From Hirundichthys speculiger (lineage: Eukaryota; Chordata; Actinopteri; Beloniformes; Exocoetidae), in contig JAGFBZ010001939.1 in assembly GCA_018398805.1 (NCBI GenBank), positions 62,001 to 126,000 of the forward strand: DNA of 64,000 nt, in the 5' to 3' direction. Under the pieces are notes generated by a model. That model had not been told where the DNA came from. It made no database searches and worked only from the letters and a program-made list of their open reading frames with translations. Shown piece by piece: positions 43,760 to 55,100 of this stretch; position 1 is the stretch's first letter, and each line of letters opens with the position of its first letter. The position numbers and the translations under genes are program-made.

Positions 43760-45060
43760 AGGTTGAATACTGATTCTGGGCGTTTATCAGTCCTGGTTCT
43801 GTTGGATCTCTGTGCTGCGTTTGATACTGTAGGTCACAGAATCCTGTTGCACAGGCTGGAAAACTGGATTTGACTTTCTGGAGTGGTCCTTAACTGGTTC
43901 AGGTCCTATTTAGAAGGCCGGAGTTATTTCGTTACAGATTGATAGCTATGAATCTGAGGGAGTGCCCATGACTTGTGGAGTCCCTCAGGCGTCAGTTCTC
44001 GGGCCCCTTCTATTCAACTTGTACATGCTTCCTTTGTGTCAAATAGTTCAGAACTTTATCAATTATCACAGATATGCAAATGATACACAACTTTATGTGT
44101 CTCTGACACCAGATGACTGTGCCCAATAGACTTACTGTGTCAGTGTCTGGAACAAATAGACATCTGGATGAGGAAGAATTTTCTACAACTTAATGTGGAC
44201 AAAACTAAGATTATTCTGTTTGGTAACAAAGAGAAGAAGGTCATCATTGCTAAATATTTTACTCGGGCTATGAAAAACCACTGACCAAGTTTGTAATCTT
44301 GGAGTGTTGATAGACTCGGATCTGACTTTCAGCAGCCACATCAAAGCTGTCACTAAGGCAGCTTTTTACCAGCTCAGAAACATCAGCAGAATTTAAGTTT
44401 TGTCTCCCAGAAAGATCAGGAGAAACTCATCTATGCGTTCATCTCCAGTAAACTGGATTACTGTAACAGCCTTTTCACTGGACTTCCCTAAAAAAGCATT
44501 AAACAGCTTCAGCTCATCCAGAATGCTGCTGCTGGAGTTTTAACCAGAACTAAAAGATCTGAACACATCACACCAGTTTTAAGATCTTTACACTGGCTTC
44601 CAGTTAGTCAGAGAATAGATTACAAAATCCTACTGATCGTCTACAAATCCCAGAATGGTTTAGGTCCAGAATACATCTGTGATATGTTCAGAGAGTATAA
44701 ACCCACAAGGGATTTTAGATCCAAGGACTTGGGTCAACTAGTCCAGACCAGAGTCCAGATTAAACATGGAGAAGCAGCATTTAGCTGTTAGACTGCAAAC
44801 AAGTGGAACAAACTTCCAGTGGAGATTAAACTTTAATCAACTGTAGACACTTTTAAATCCAGGTGGAAAACATTTCTCTTTTCATTTGCCTATCCATGAA
44901 ATCTGCATGGAATCATTTTGATTTATTTAGGTATTTTATATCACCTTTTTATGATTCATTCTATTTGGTTTTTCTTTCTTTCTTTGTTTTTAATGTTTTA
45001 TGTAAAGCACTTTGAACTGTCTTATTCATGAAAATGTGCTATACAAATTAACTTGCTTGC
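43760..45060 (+). mobile_element. L2-type LINE copy, degenerate
   Basis: Translated pieces in changing frames read [58 protein letters not shown] (the catalytic YADD altered to YAND), then DSDLTFSSHIKAVTKAAFYQ. The 3' region ends GTAAAGCACTTTGAACTGTC and GTGCTATACAAATTAACTTG. Many stops and frameshifts show an old copy. The endonuclease half is absent, and the end abuts a telomere-like array. Confidence 0.85.
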
Positions 45061-45240
45061 TAGGGTTAAGGTTAGGGTTAGGGTTGGAGTTAGGGTTAAC
45101 GTTAGGGTTAGGGTTAGGGTTAGGGTTAGGGTTGGAGTTAGGGTTTAGGTTAGGGTTAGGGTTAGGGTTAGGGTTTTAGTTAAGGTTAAGGTTAGGGTTA
45201 GGGTTAGGGTTGGAGTTAGGGTTTAGGTTAGGGTTGGGGT
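45061..45240. repeat. Telomere-like TTAGGG array directly after L2 end
   Basis: About 180 bases of (TTAGGG)n with variants (GGAGTTAGGG, TTTAGGTTAGGG, TTTTAGTTAAGG). The block GGGTTGGAGTTAGGGTTTAGG occurs twice, so part of the array has been duplicated as a longer unit. The G-rich strand is plus, opposite to the arrays at 2722-2782 and 39236-39296. Confidence 0.95.
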
Positions 45241-45896
45241 GTGCTGGACTCTGGATCTGCTGAGATCCTGCATCTGTGCAAACTCTGTCCTTTGTTCTCT
45301 GCTCTTTTTCAGAGGAAATTCTCACCATTCTGAGTTGTATTTTTATATTTCATCGTTGCCTTTTTCCTCTTGGATTGCACTTAAAACAACACGATCTGTG
45401 AGATCCGCTAAAGGGATGTCATTGAAAGTTATGTCTGCAGGTTCACTTGGTGCATTTCATGTGCTGTTCACATGGACGATCAAACACACATTTCTGCAGT
45501 TAGTAACTCTTTGCCAAGACAAGCAGGAGGCCTGTTGCTGTGTTCTCATCTACATAAGCCCCTAGTTGGACTTGTTGCTGATGTACTTTACCTCTGTTTT
45601 GCCCTTGTTTCGATGCCCCACAGATGTCGTCTACCTAGGTTTTAGAGATTAATGGTGGGGGCTTTCCTCCCCAGCTTAAACTTGAAGGTTTTCTGAGGTT
45701 TACAGTCTCACTTCAAGGATCAAGCATCAAGGATCTAACTTCAGTGAGTGTTATGAAGGTAAACAGCCCATCATAAATCTGTCCTGCTCTTTAGTGTCCC
45801 ACTTTCCAATACCAAAAATGCCAAACCACGACCGGGACCTTTCAGAGGTGCCAAGGCTACCTGTCCCCATGTACCGCCCCCATGCCCGAGTGGGAA
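45241..45896. other. Unique non-coding DNA
   Basis: A 108-codon plus frame starts at the end of the telomere-like array (45239-45565); its Leu/Ser/Cys-rich product has no domain I know. Nothing else was recognised. Confidence 0.5.
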
Positions 45897-45913
45897 AAAC
45901 TGCCACCACTTTT

Positions 45914-46104
45914 TTTTTTAAAGATTTTTTTGGCTCTAGTGGCCTTTATTGAAAGTAGAGAGACAGGAAGGGGGGCAGAGGTGAATGGGGAAGACACGCG
46001 GGAAAGAGTCGCTGAGCCGGGAATCGAACTCACGACCAGCCGCACGAGGACTGTAGCCTCTGTATATGGCCGCCTGCCCTAACCACTGCGCCACCGGGGC
46101 GGCC
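45914..46104 (-). mobile_element. tRNA-derived SINE with 17-bp TSD
   Basis: This is a minus-strand sister of the SINE at 4700-4906: read on that strand it begins GGCCGCCCCGGTGGCGCAGT, has the B box GTTCGATTCCC, ends AATAAAGGCCACTAGAGCCA and an A-rich tail. The 17-mer AAACTGCCACCACTTTT flanks it (45897-45913 and 46105-46121) without mismatch, indicating a young insertion. Confidence 0.93.
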
Positions 46105-46121
46105 AAACTGCCACCACTTTT

Positions 46122-47500
46122 AAAAATAAGAAGCTGGAACAGTGACAGAGAGTGCACCCAGAGAAAATGAAAAAAGAGAGGAATAAAAAGGTATCTGCAA
46201 AGTGGGATCATACATTGGAAGATAATGAGTGTCAAGATGGCTTAGAGAAGCGCCAGGCAGAGATTGAGCACATTCACATCCACGGATGAATGAAGCGATC
46301 AAATGTGGAGGTGCCATGGAAGTACCGAGAAAAAAATCTCACAGTTCACAGGAGACAACTTAAAATGTGTAAAGCTTCAACTTTCTGTGTCCTAGATCTG
46401 GATATAAGACGTGCGTAGCTATATATCGTGTAGTTCTTAGTCTCAGCAAAGAACCTGAGTTCAAAGTGAATCTGATCAGAGTAGCTGTCACGGGTTATTT
46501 ATATCTGCTGGGTCACGGGGTTAAGGAGGCTGGTTCAGCCTCTCTCCAGATCAAAGGATGATTGAAATTAGCATTCAAGGAGGAAAAGCTCTGCTGGGTT
46601 ACCCTTGTGCCAGGGCATCGGGGCACATCACAATCTCAACGTTGTAATCATTTCCATGACACTTGTATAGATGTAGAGGATCTTTTCTATTTTGTCTTTA
46701 CTCAAATAAAGAGATTGTGTTGTTTTGACGCACTAAAAGCAGTATTTAAGGATTTTAAGTGCGACAAACACTCACCTTTCTGACGGTCTCAAATGCCAGC
46801 CTCACAGCTTGATGCCTGAAGGATACATCTGTCCGTGTAACATCATTTCACAAAGTGCTGTCCTTTTCCTCACACCATGCACTCGGGATCTTATGCAATT
46901 GCACAGGTAACATCAACATAAGTGCATTAAGGTTCAGCGCCGGGGCTTTTGGGGGAAAACAAATTAGCCAAGGTCTTAAAAAAAAACAAAAAAAACAAAA
47001 TCTACTTAACCACATCAAAGCCACATCTGTGCCTTTTTTATCTTCATCCTCTGATCACCTCCCCCGTCTTCTTAGGTGTGTTTTCTCTCTAATGGGCTAT
47101 TTTCTGTTCAGTTTGCCTCTCCTTTGTGGTTTTGTTTATTGAATTTCCTTCCCTCTAAGAGAATGGATAATCAAATCACTTGCTTTTCCATGTGCTCCTC
47201 ATTCACAATCAGTCCTCATTTAGATATAGAGGCCATTTTTTTAAGGGGCCAATTTGTATTTGTGACCATGCTGCTGTGCCCTGGTTAACTTTGTTATGTT
47301 CATAAATGTTGCACATGTTCTCTTGATTTCTGATTAGTTGAGCTCCCAACTGATCCTCTCTTACCTTCCTTGTCTTTTTCTTTTTGGTTAATAAGACCAC
47401 TCAGGGCCATTCCTTTAAGCTCATTTTCACTTTTTCTGGATGAATGTGACTGTATGAATTTGGTAGCTCGTACAGCTCTCAAATACACTTTAAAAAAAAA
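46122..47500. other. Unique non-coding DNA
   Basis: No gene recognised. A-rich runs occur at 46978-47000 and 47491-47502. Frames at 46562-46783, 46855-47142 (plus) and 47209-47488 (minus) have no domain. Confidence 0.5.
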
Positions 47501-47503
47501 AAA

Positions 47504-47993
47504 GAGTGGTTCTTAAACTTTTAATACTGCGTACCACCTGAGAAACTGTTCAGCTCTTTGAGTACCATCAGGATGACCAATTTTAAAATATAGCCACATA
47601 TGCCTTCTCAATTAGCTTTAAACACACGGAAATATTTATTCTTTATTCTGATTATTTATCACCTGAATTGTTACTTTACTGAATCAGACATTTACAACTC
47701 TGTCCAACAATTCTCACATACTCATACTCTCATACAGAGCAAAATAAACTCAAAAGTTGTTACATCTGCACTGCAACTGAATATGCAACAAATATTTTTT
47801 ATGAGACAGTTTTAATTATCTTAAGCTTCACATTTTGTTTGAAACACATTTATAATGTATGTATGTTTCCGATTTTTTTTTTTTAAAGTGAAAATGTGGA
47901 AAAAATGTGGAAAGTCATGGCGTTCCCCCACGTACCACCAGATAGCGCTCATGTACCACTGGTGGTATGGGTACCACAGTTTGCGCACCACTG
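47504..47993 (+). mobile_element. hAT-type MITE (GTGGTACxx family), copy 1
   Basis: The left end GAGTGGTTCTTAAACTTTT and the inverse right end CAGTGGTGCGCAAACTGTGG are hAT-type termini. Sub-terminal GTACCACC/GGTGGTAC motifs occur on both sides. The interior (ATTTACAACTCTGTCCAACA and so on) matches copy 2 at 56982-57407 in inverse orientation. The left flank is poly-A, so a target duplication cannot be demonstrated here. Confidence 0.85.
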
Positions 47994-48034
47994 CTCTTGA
48001 ACATTACCCCACAAACATTACAGTGTGGAATATA

Positions 48035-48088
48035 CATACATACATATATATATCTATCTATATATATATATATACATATACATATATG
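48035..48088. repeat. (TA)n microsatellite with CATA/TCTA variants
   Basis: Alternating TA with ATACATAC and TCTATCTA interruptions. Confidence 0.93.
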
Positions 48089-48097
48089 TAGTGAATA

Positions 48098-48778
48098 TGT
48101 AGCTTGTAACATCGGCATTGTAATGTTAGCATGGCAGAAAGTGGTGATAGCACGCAGGACATTTACCAACCCACTAAAAGGATGAAAATCCGAAGTCTGG
48201 GTATGCTTTGGTTTTGTTAAGAATGCAGAGGGACAACTGGCGGAGGACAATTATCCTGTCTGCAGAGGACTTGTTTACATTTTGTTGTAATTTGTACAGT
48301 AACTGTTTCTTTATTTGCACATTTATACTTATCTAAGGTTATGCTAAAAGTCCAAAGTTTTTTTCATTTAAAGTTGCACTATAATTTTTCTTCCTCATAA
48401 TTGTTTGCATATTTTGACCTACTGTGGTTGTTAAAGTGAATTTTTAAACTTGCACCAGACAAATAAGCTTTGTTCCTGTAATTTATTTTGTTCATTTAAA
48501 ATAAAATCTCTCTCTGTGCCAGTTAATTGCCCTTTTAATGTGAAACTTTCATTTTAAGATTTAGGCTTTGATTTAGGCTTATGCTTAGGCATAAGATTTT
48601 GGCTTCTAATGTTTCAGTATGACAAGAAAAATCACAAGATTTTGTGAAATGATTTTAATGTATGTGCTCTTTGGACATTTGTACAGCAAGTAAGAATACC
48701 GCGATAATATCGTAAACTGTGATAATTTGGTCACTATAATCGAGATATCAAATTTTCCATATCGTTCAACCCCTTATA
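48098..48778 (+). mobile_element. hAT transposon remnant with BED head
   Basis: The right end, inverted from 48778, starts TAAGGGGTTGAACGATATGG and continues ATATCTCGATTATAG and GATATTATCGCGG, a well-known hAT end pattern. The left half carries a BED zinc-finger remnant. The left terminus was not found, so the 5' boundary is a guess. The 16-mer TTCAACCCCTTATAAT is repeated just outside (48766-48781 and 48810-48825). Confidence 0.65.
48185..48273 (+). pseudogene. hAT transposase BED zinc-finger fragment
   Basis: The plus frame reads KSEVWVCFGFVKNAEGQLAE followed by DNYPVCRGL. The VWxxFGF block and the Cys of YPVC are those of the BED zinc finger that starts many hAT transposases, but the expected second Cys is not found and the frame leaves the family immediately afterwards. 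Confidence 0.6.
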
Positions 48779-49859
48779 ATCTATATATAATTATATATTT
48801 GATTATAAGTTCAACCCCTTATAATGAATACAAGTCAGCTCCTCCAAACTTTAATTTCAAGTGTGTTTCTTAAACTAACGGAAAAAAGTTAGTACTGTTA
48901 TTTGGTATTTATCTATAGACTTCCAGAGTCACAACAGATTTTGACCACATTGTCACACCTGGTGACGTTACCTCCACACCGATAACCTCACAGACGTCAC
49001 ACTGGTGGTCGGTTTGAAACTTTCTGTTGCAGCAGATGACGTCAGCCACACAAAACAAGGACACACTTTGAAGCATCAACAGCCTCGGCTGATTATCAAA
49101 TCCAGACACGACTGTCAGTGACATTGGCCTGTGACCATTTGTGTTTTCTTTCAAATGTCAGTTTCTCCAGTCACCCAGAGAAAGTCAGCTTCTGTTAGGA
49201 AGAGGTATATAAATGAACACACACTGCTCACCTTTTCATAGAAGTCGTGTCTATATGTCAGTGAGTCCAAAGTCTGTTGACGTGCCTCTCAATCATTTTA
49301 GCATTTTTTTACTGAAAAACTCTGGCAGTCATTGAAATCATTGTACAAGAAAAAAAAATAGGGAACATGGTTAAAAAGGGCTATTCATTTCCTGTTTTTC
49401 TTTTTTTTTTTGTTGATAAAAATGTTTATGTTTAGCTAGCAGGAATATATAGATGCACATAGATGCAACCCTCCAATGACAGAGACTTGTCATTAGATCT
49501 ACAAACAATGCATCCCTAGAAGCACTGCAGCCAGTCAGCAACCGTTTGAGCTGATTGTCAATACTTTACCCCATTAGTACTGAAACCCTGGAGGAAGTTC
49601 TCTTTAGACACCCTGCTAAACAGCTTCTTTAACACTGTTCCTGATCTTACTCTTTTGGAAGGAGGGTGAGGGTATATACTGTATAAGGTCATGAGACAGG
49701 TTAGTTTTACCCTTCTGATGATGCTATTTTGAGTCAGATGAGCAACTTTCAAATGCAGATAACCTTTTAGACACATTTCAGTCCTTTTTCTGACACCACA
49801 GCACTATTTCAAGGTCTGAAATCATATCTACTTGAACTCTGAGTCAGTTAAAGCATCAT
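48779..49859. other. Unique non-coding DNA
   Basis: No gene recognised. Poly-T/A tracts lie near 49304-49412. The minus frame 48909-49154 has no domain. Confidence 0.5.
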
Positions 49860-50132
49860 TTTTGGCGGCTTGATATTAGTTTATTGTTTGATACAGTGGA
49901 CCATAAAATCCTTCCCGACAGCCTCAACAGCCACCACAGAAAGCTGTGTGGAATCATGAGATTCAGTTTCTCAAATGGTTAATAAAGTCATATCTAGAAC
50001 CGTAAATACAAGGTTATCACTCTGACATGTGGAGTCCCTCAGGGGTCGATTCCTGGACTGCTGTCATTCAACCTCCACAGACTTCCTGGAGGTGAAATCA
50101 TACATGACGATGTTGCTTATCACAGCTGTTGT

Positions 50133-50545
50133 CACGACCCGGTCCAAAAGTCATGGCAAAAGAAGGATATGCAGGAGAGTCATACATTTTTTTTATTGTA
50201 GCAAAGGACATTAACACAATAGTTAGTGGAGTAGTGATGACCATGTTGCATGGCACAAACTAAAAGATGTAGGAGAAAAGAGCTCCACTACACTGTGGAA
50301 AGGCAGAGGAAACCCCAGGCCCAGGTGTTTCAATCACTTCTGAGGTCTGCATCACGGATGCTCCAGCATAGACATAAAAACTAGAATTTTGGAGAGCAGA
50401 CATGGCACAATGCAGACGACGCTCACATTTACTTGGCTTCTTCACCATATGAGTAGGGGCCATCAGATTCACTTAGTGCTTACAGCAAGTGAATAGCTGG
50501 ATGTAGTCAGCCGTCCTCTAATTAAAATCAAGACATAAAAGTATG
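50133..50545. other. Unidentified insertion within the L2 copy
   Basis: This text, beginning near TGTCACGACCCGGTCC, does not fit the LINE and lies between two consecutive LINE protein blocks. It could be a solo retroelement end or another DNA element. No inverted ends or target duplication were found, and boundaries are approximate. Confidence 0.4.
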
Positions 50546-50739
50546 CAGGTTGCTGCCCAGCTTAATTCCAGAAGTAACAACACAAAAACAGTTTATAAAT
50601 CTGAAGTTTGAAACTCAGACTTGAGCTTCGGCAGTCACAGTGAGGCTGCCACAAAATCAGCTTTTTATCATTCCAACTTGAGTCAAAGATGTTATTTCCA
50701 TAGAAAATTTAGAGAAGCTCATGCATGGCTCTGTTTTCT

Positions 50740-50880
50740 TTTTCTTTTTGATATTTTGTGGTGCTAGTGGCCTTTATCAACAGTGTACAAACATGCAAAT
50801 GGTCACAGGCCAGGATTTGAACCTGGGACTGCTGCAAGAAGACTCCTTACATGGGACATCTGCTCAAATCACTGAGCTTT
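50740..50880 (-). mobile_element. Diverged tRNA-derived SINE in the L2 copy
   Basis: On the minus strand the 5' part AGCTCAGTGATTTGAGCAGA resembles an A box, and CCAGGTTCAAATCCTGGCC a B box that could still form the T arm of a tRNA. The 3' part GATAAAGGCCACTAGCACC matches the tails of the SINEs at 4700 and 45914. It lies between the LINE blocks LEKLMHGS and LDYCD. Confidence 0.75.
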
Positions 50881-50928
50881 CCATTTCTTGACTACTGTGA
50901 TGTTATTGCCTCTGGTGTACACACAAAT

Positions 50929-51200
50929 GGTAAATGGACTTACATTTCTATAGCGCTTTTCTAGTCTACTGACCACTCAAAGCATTTTACAGCATGTGTC
51001 ACATTCAACCATTGACGCATACATTCACACACTGATGGCCGAGGCTACCATGCAAGGTGCCACATGCTCACCAGGAGCAATTTGGGGTTCAGTATCTTGC
51101 TCAGGGATACTTCGACATGTAGCCAGGGGAGCATGGAATCAAACTGGCAACTTTCTGGTTACCGGACAACCCACTCTACCGCCTGAGCCCCAGCCGCCCC
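50929..51200 (-). mobile_element. tRNA-derived SINE, second family
   Basis: Read from 51200 on the minus strand it starts GGGGCGGCTGGGGCTCAGGC, with GGTAGAGTGGGTTG and a B-box-like CAGTTTGATTCCA, then CAAATTGCTCCTGG, GCATGGTAGCC, and ends AGTCCATTTACC at 50929. This is a SINE pattern very frequent in percomorph fish. No clear target duplication was found. Confidence 0.82.
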
Positions 51201-51219
51201 AAAGGGACAAAGGGAAAAA

Positions 51220-51657
51220 TGGACCGATCTTCGGCCAAATCTCCTAAAGCCACTATTAAGGGATAGAGGGTAGCGGGAGGGGCGTTCCACCGCAAAGAAC
51301 GCAATCTTCCACCTCCCTAAACCCGCTATCTTACCTGCGCCAACCACTATAGTATGCATGGGAGTGGTTAGGCCGTTCCACCTGTTAAACCAATCAGTGC
51401 ATCAGTAGCCTTTGCCTTAAGAGCAGGTTGCACTACCCGCAACCCGCTACCTGCAACCCGCAATCGCAAGATACAGAGTGTGCGGAAAGCGCAAGAGACA
51501 AGCCCATTGCCACACCTACAATGTGAGTAAGGGAGTCGACATAGCGGGTAGCGGATTTAGGGAAGTGGAAGATTGCATTAGCGGTTAGCGGAAGTTCCTC
51601 AAACCCGCAATTTGTGGGTAGTGGGTAGCAGCTAGCGGGAGGTGTACGATCGGGGCC
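51220..51657. mobile_element. GC-rich MITE family, short copy (438 bp)
   Basis: Ends TGGACCGATC and GATCGGGGCC (inverse GGCCCCGATC) with AAA on both sides (51217-51219 and 51658-51660), a perfect 3-bp target duplication. Shares CTAAAGCC...GGGATAG and TAGCGGGTAGCGG text with the copies at 32910 and 56611. It sits inside the L2 copy just after the SINE. Confidence 0.88.
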
Positions 51658-52166
51658 AAAGACTACTGTACAGCTTCAGCTCATCCAAAACTCTGCTACC
51701 AGGAGTTCTAACAGAAACAGGGGAAGGCTGAGCACGACAGTCCTGTTCTTTACACTACCGGTTACCCATGGGCTTAAATGTTGCTGCGAGTTTACAATTT
51801 GATTAATGTGGGCAACAGCACATTTCTGATTGCTTTGTAGAATATGAACCAAGAAGGGTAGTGGCATCTTTAAACCCATTAGGTGCTACACACAGAAGGT
51901 ATAAACTGATCCTCAATGTACCTCAAATCTAGCCATTTCAGTTTTACTGTGAATTTGTTGACCTAATACTGCATCATGTTGTTATTTATGTGATCTAATC
52001 TCTGTTTTATTTATGATTCTTTTTTCAATCTAATTTTCTTTCCTATTATGGGTTTTAACTCTGCTTTTATCTATTTCAAATGTTCTTAAGCATTCTGTTT
52101 GTGTAAAGCACTCTGAATTGCCTGTGTTTAAAATGAGCCGTAGAGATAAAGTTGCCTTGCCTTGAA

Positions 52167-55100
52167 TATATCTAAAGGCACCAGACGACAGGACGAATGA
52201 GAAGCTATCGATTGTTTTCCGCCATTTCTCACATCATTAGCACACAACAATAATCCCAATTTGTCAGTCTGCCGCAAGCAGTGTGTGCACTATGCAGAAT
52301 GGAAACAGCTGGAATTTGTCACACTCAAGCACCATTTAAAGACTGCTATAAGTCACCAGGACCACGGAGAGGTTCATTTCATCAAAGGAGGCAACACATG
52401 ATGTAAGATTTGCATATCCAGACATGTAATTTACCTAAGATGTAATTGAAATATCCAGAAACAACTACGATGGGGTCAGAAAAACAATACAGGATTAATG
52501 TTTCATTGAGGAAGCCAGTTTAAATTTTAAATGTCAGAAGCAGCCTTGCATCTATAAAGCCAAACAGGTTACATTTGAGATTAGATTAAAACATGTTGAG
52601 GCATCCCTTGTTGATAAATCAGTTATTTCAAAGAACAGAAGGAGATCTTATACTTAGAGACCATTTAAAGAGGTTGTCACAGACGAGCCTCTTCATGAAG
52701 AATATCTCAGAGATAAACTTGCTTATTCTCTGAAGCTCACAACATCTTACACATCATACACACTTTTTTCTGACCCCACTTGTCAGAAATTCGCAAAGGT
52801 CCAGGTTGGCCAGCAGGGAAAGCCGAAGCAATGCAATGGCTCCTATACACTTTCTGCACGCTGTACGATTTGCTTAATCTTGGGCACCATTTTGAGGACA
52901 GCATGCACAGACTGCAGAAATGTGAGTCCTCTTGAATCACAGGCTGATGCAAAGATGAAGGTGGATGTAGACGTAGATCAACAGTATACGCGACAGTAAA
53001 CAAACAACATGTGAAAATGAACCGCTCTGTTGTAGCATTTATGTTTATGAGTCCCTCTAAAAAAGAAACGAAAGAGAAGAACGTGTTCCTGGTCATGGTT
53101 AAGGAGAAGAGGCCAACTTTAGATTCTTATTTTTCTTTGGCACCAGGTTTCGTGTTAATAATCATGTTGTTTCAAGTTGCATTTGTCTTGGCTAGTCAGC
53201 AGACAAAGTCGTATTATTTCTGTCACTATAGTCTTTAGCTGCAAGAACAGTGTCGTTCGGTCGTCAATTCACAACAATTCACTTTATTTATAAAAGGAGA
53301 GACTTATAGCTTCAGGAAATTTGAAGAGATGAATGAAACTGTGGGATCTGGCTAACTGTTATGAATATGTTCGTGGAAAATGCCTCATAACAGGTAAGTC
53401 AAAAAAAGTAAAATGTTCTGATGTTAAACGTAAAAGTAGTCAAATGTAATGCTTCACTGAAAGGACAGTCTCTAAAATACATCACCTAGAGGTTCAATAA
53501 GGTACTTATATAGTGACCTTTGACCACTTGGTGACATATTTCATTCTCTGCGACGAAGATCGAATGGACACAATAGATTTAATATTTTTCTCTGCAATGG
53601 TGGCGGTTGTGGCTCACCAGCGGGATCATGTGACCTGACTGGCCTCATGGTTAGGGCACCTTATAGCTAAAAAGCAGCACCGTTGTCTCACTTAAAACCT
53701 TTATATTAGCAAACTCCTCAGAAGTTGTGTGGACCGCCATTCAAATCCAATAGCTTGTTTTCACCCAGAAAGGGGAGAGACGCATCATGCACAGGCAGTG
53801 TCCCAGGATGCATTGTTCTCATCTAACGGCAGCATGATGTCAGGGACGGTTCAGGCCACCTCTTAACTACTTTATGCTTTTAAGAAAAATGGAACTCGTG
53901 CATTTTTGGATGCAAACATGGATGCATAGATCACATTGCTGGTTTAAAACCGTCGTTGATCAGGATACCTGTTTGAGCCTCTTCTGTTCAGATCCAAGCT
54001 GATTCGATCCACTGTGGCGAGACGCCGCCGATGCAGTGCTTGAATTATAGCTTCTTCCTAACCAAATCCTATTAAACCTCACTTTCATAGCGGCTAAACT
54101 CAACCGAGCTGCTTTGGGTACTGCACTCAAACAGTGAAGAGCGACTAAGAGACGATATAATTTTTTGAGATGCCATCAGTAAAAACGGGAGAACAGGTAC
54201 AACTGGCCTTATATATAGTCCTACATGAACTTTACTGTCTTGTGAAGGAAATGTGCTGGCCTGAGTGTGATCTTAAACTACAGGTGAACTGCTTTCCTTC
54301 GCCTTCCACCGTGCTCGTATCCCTTCAGATTTTTATTGGCTCTGAAGCAGGCGTATAAATCCTGTTTGATATGATTCTCCTTGTGCTCCTGCTGAGGTGC
54401 CGTTTCTCTTGCCTTTGCCGTACCTTTGGATACCCTCGCTCTCACCGACGGCTTGTTTTTGTTCTCTGTGTGGTATTAAACGTACGGGAGGACCGAGTGC
54501 TGTCAGACAGCTGCATGAGCCTCCCGCCGTCACGCCGGCCCTGCTGGAACATAGCTGCTCTTGATCCAATTAATCTATTTTCACCGAAGGTTGATCTCCA
54601 CTGCAAAAACCTTTAAAAGCCAGGCGACGGCTCAGAGCTTCTCAGGATTGTTCAGAAACTTGTCGTGGCAACCTGTTTGTGCACCAACTGTACATATGTG
54701 CTGTCTGTTGTGCATGGACGGCCGATCTCGTGTCCCGTCTTTAATAAAACCGTCTGAACAGACAGAGACGAGCCAAAACATAAAGCTGCTCTAATCCCAT
54801 TTTGTCAGCTGCAAACATCTCTCATCAATTAGAAGAATGAACATTTGTCTTGTGATTAAATGTTAAAGAATGCTTAATCTCATTTGAGGCTTCTCAGGAT
54901 GACACACCCCTTCGCACACAGAATTTACCAAGCTGAGATTTTTATAATTTTCTCACCTTGATATTCCATCTAGGTTACTGTTTGAATAAATGATGGTTTG
55001 ACTTGAATATACCACCACGCACCGTGCCAGACTGACACTTCTGGTGTAGAACGAGATAAAAAATGCGCTGAAATCCTGTTAACAATGTGCTACGTGGATT

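Larger units (their letters stand above)
49860..52166 (+). mobile_element. L2-type LINE copy with several nested insertions
   Basis: LINE text begins LDISLLFDTVDHKIL and continues with TCGVPQGSIPGLLSFNL near 50023-50075; DSDLSFGSHSEAATKSAFYH-like text is at 50615-50670, LDYCDVIASGV at 50889-50920, and the 3' region ends GTAAAGCACTCTGAATTGCC then AAAGTTGCCTTGCCTTG at 52166. Foreign segments separate these pieces. The LINE order is preserved across every break, showing the insertions came later. Confidence 0.82.

Noticed and set aside
52737..53096. 119-codon minus-strand frame, possible membrane protein
   Set aside because: No recognisable family, no supporting exon or splice pattern.
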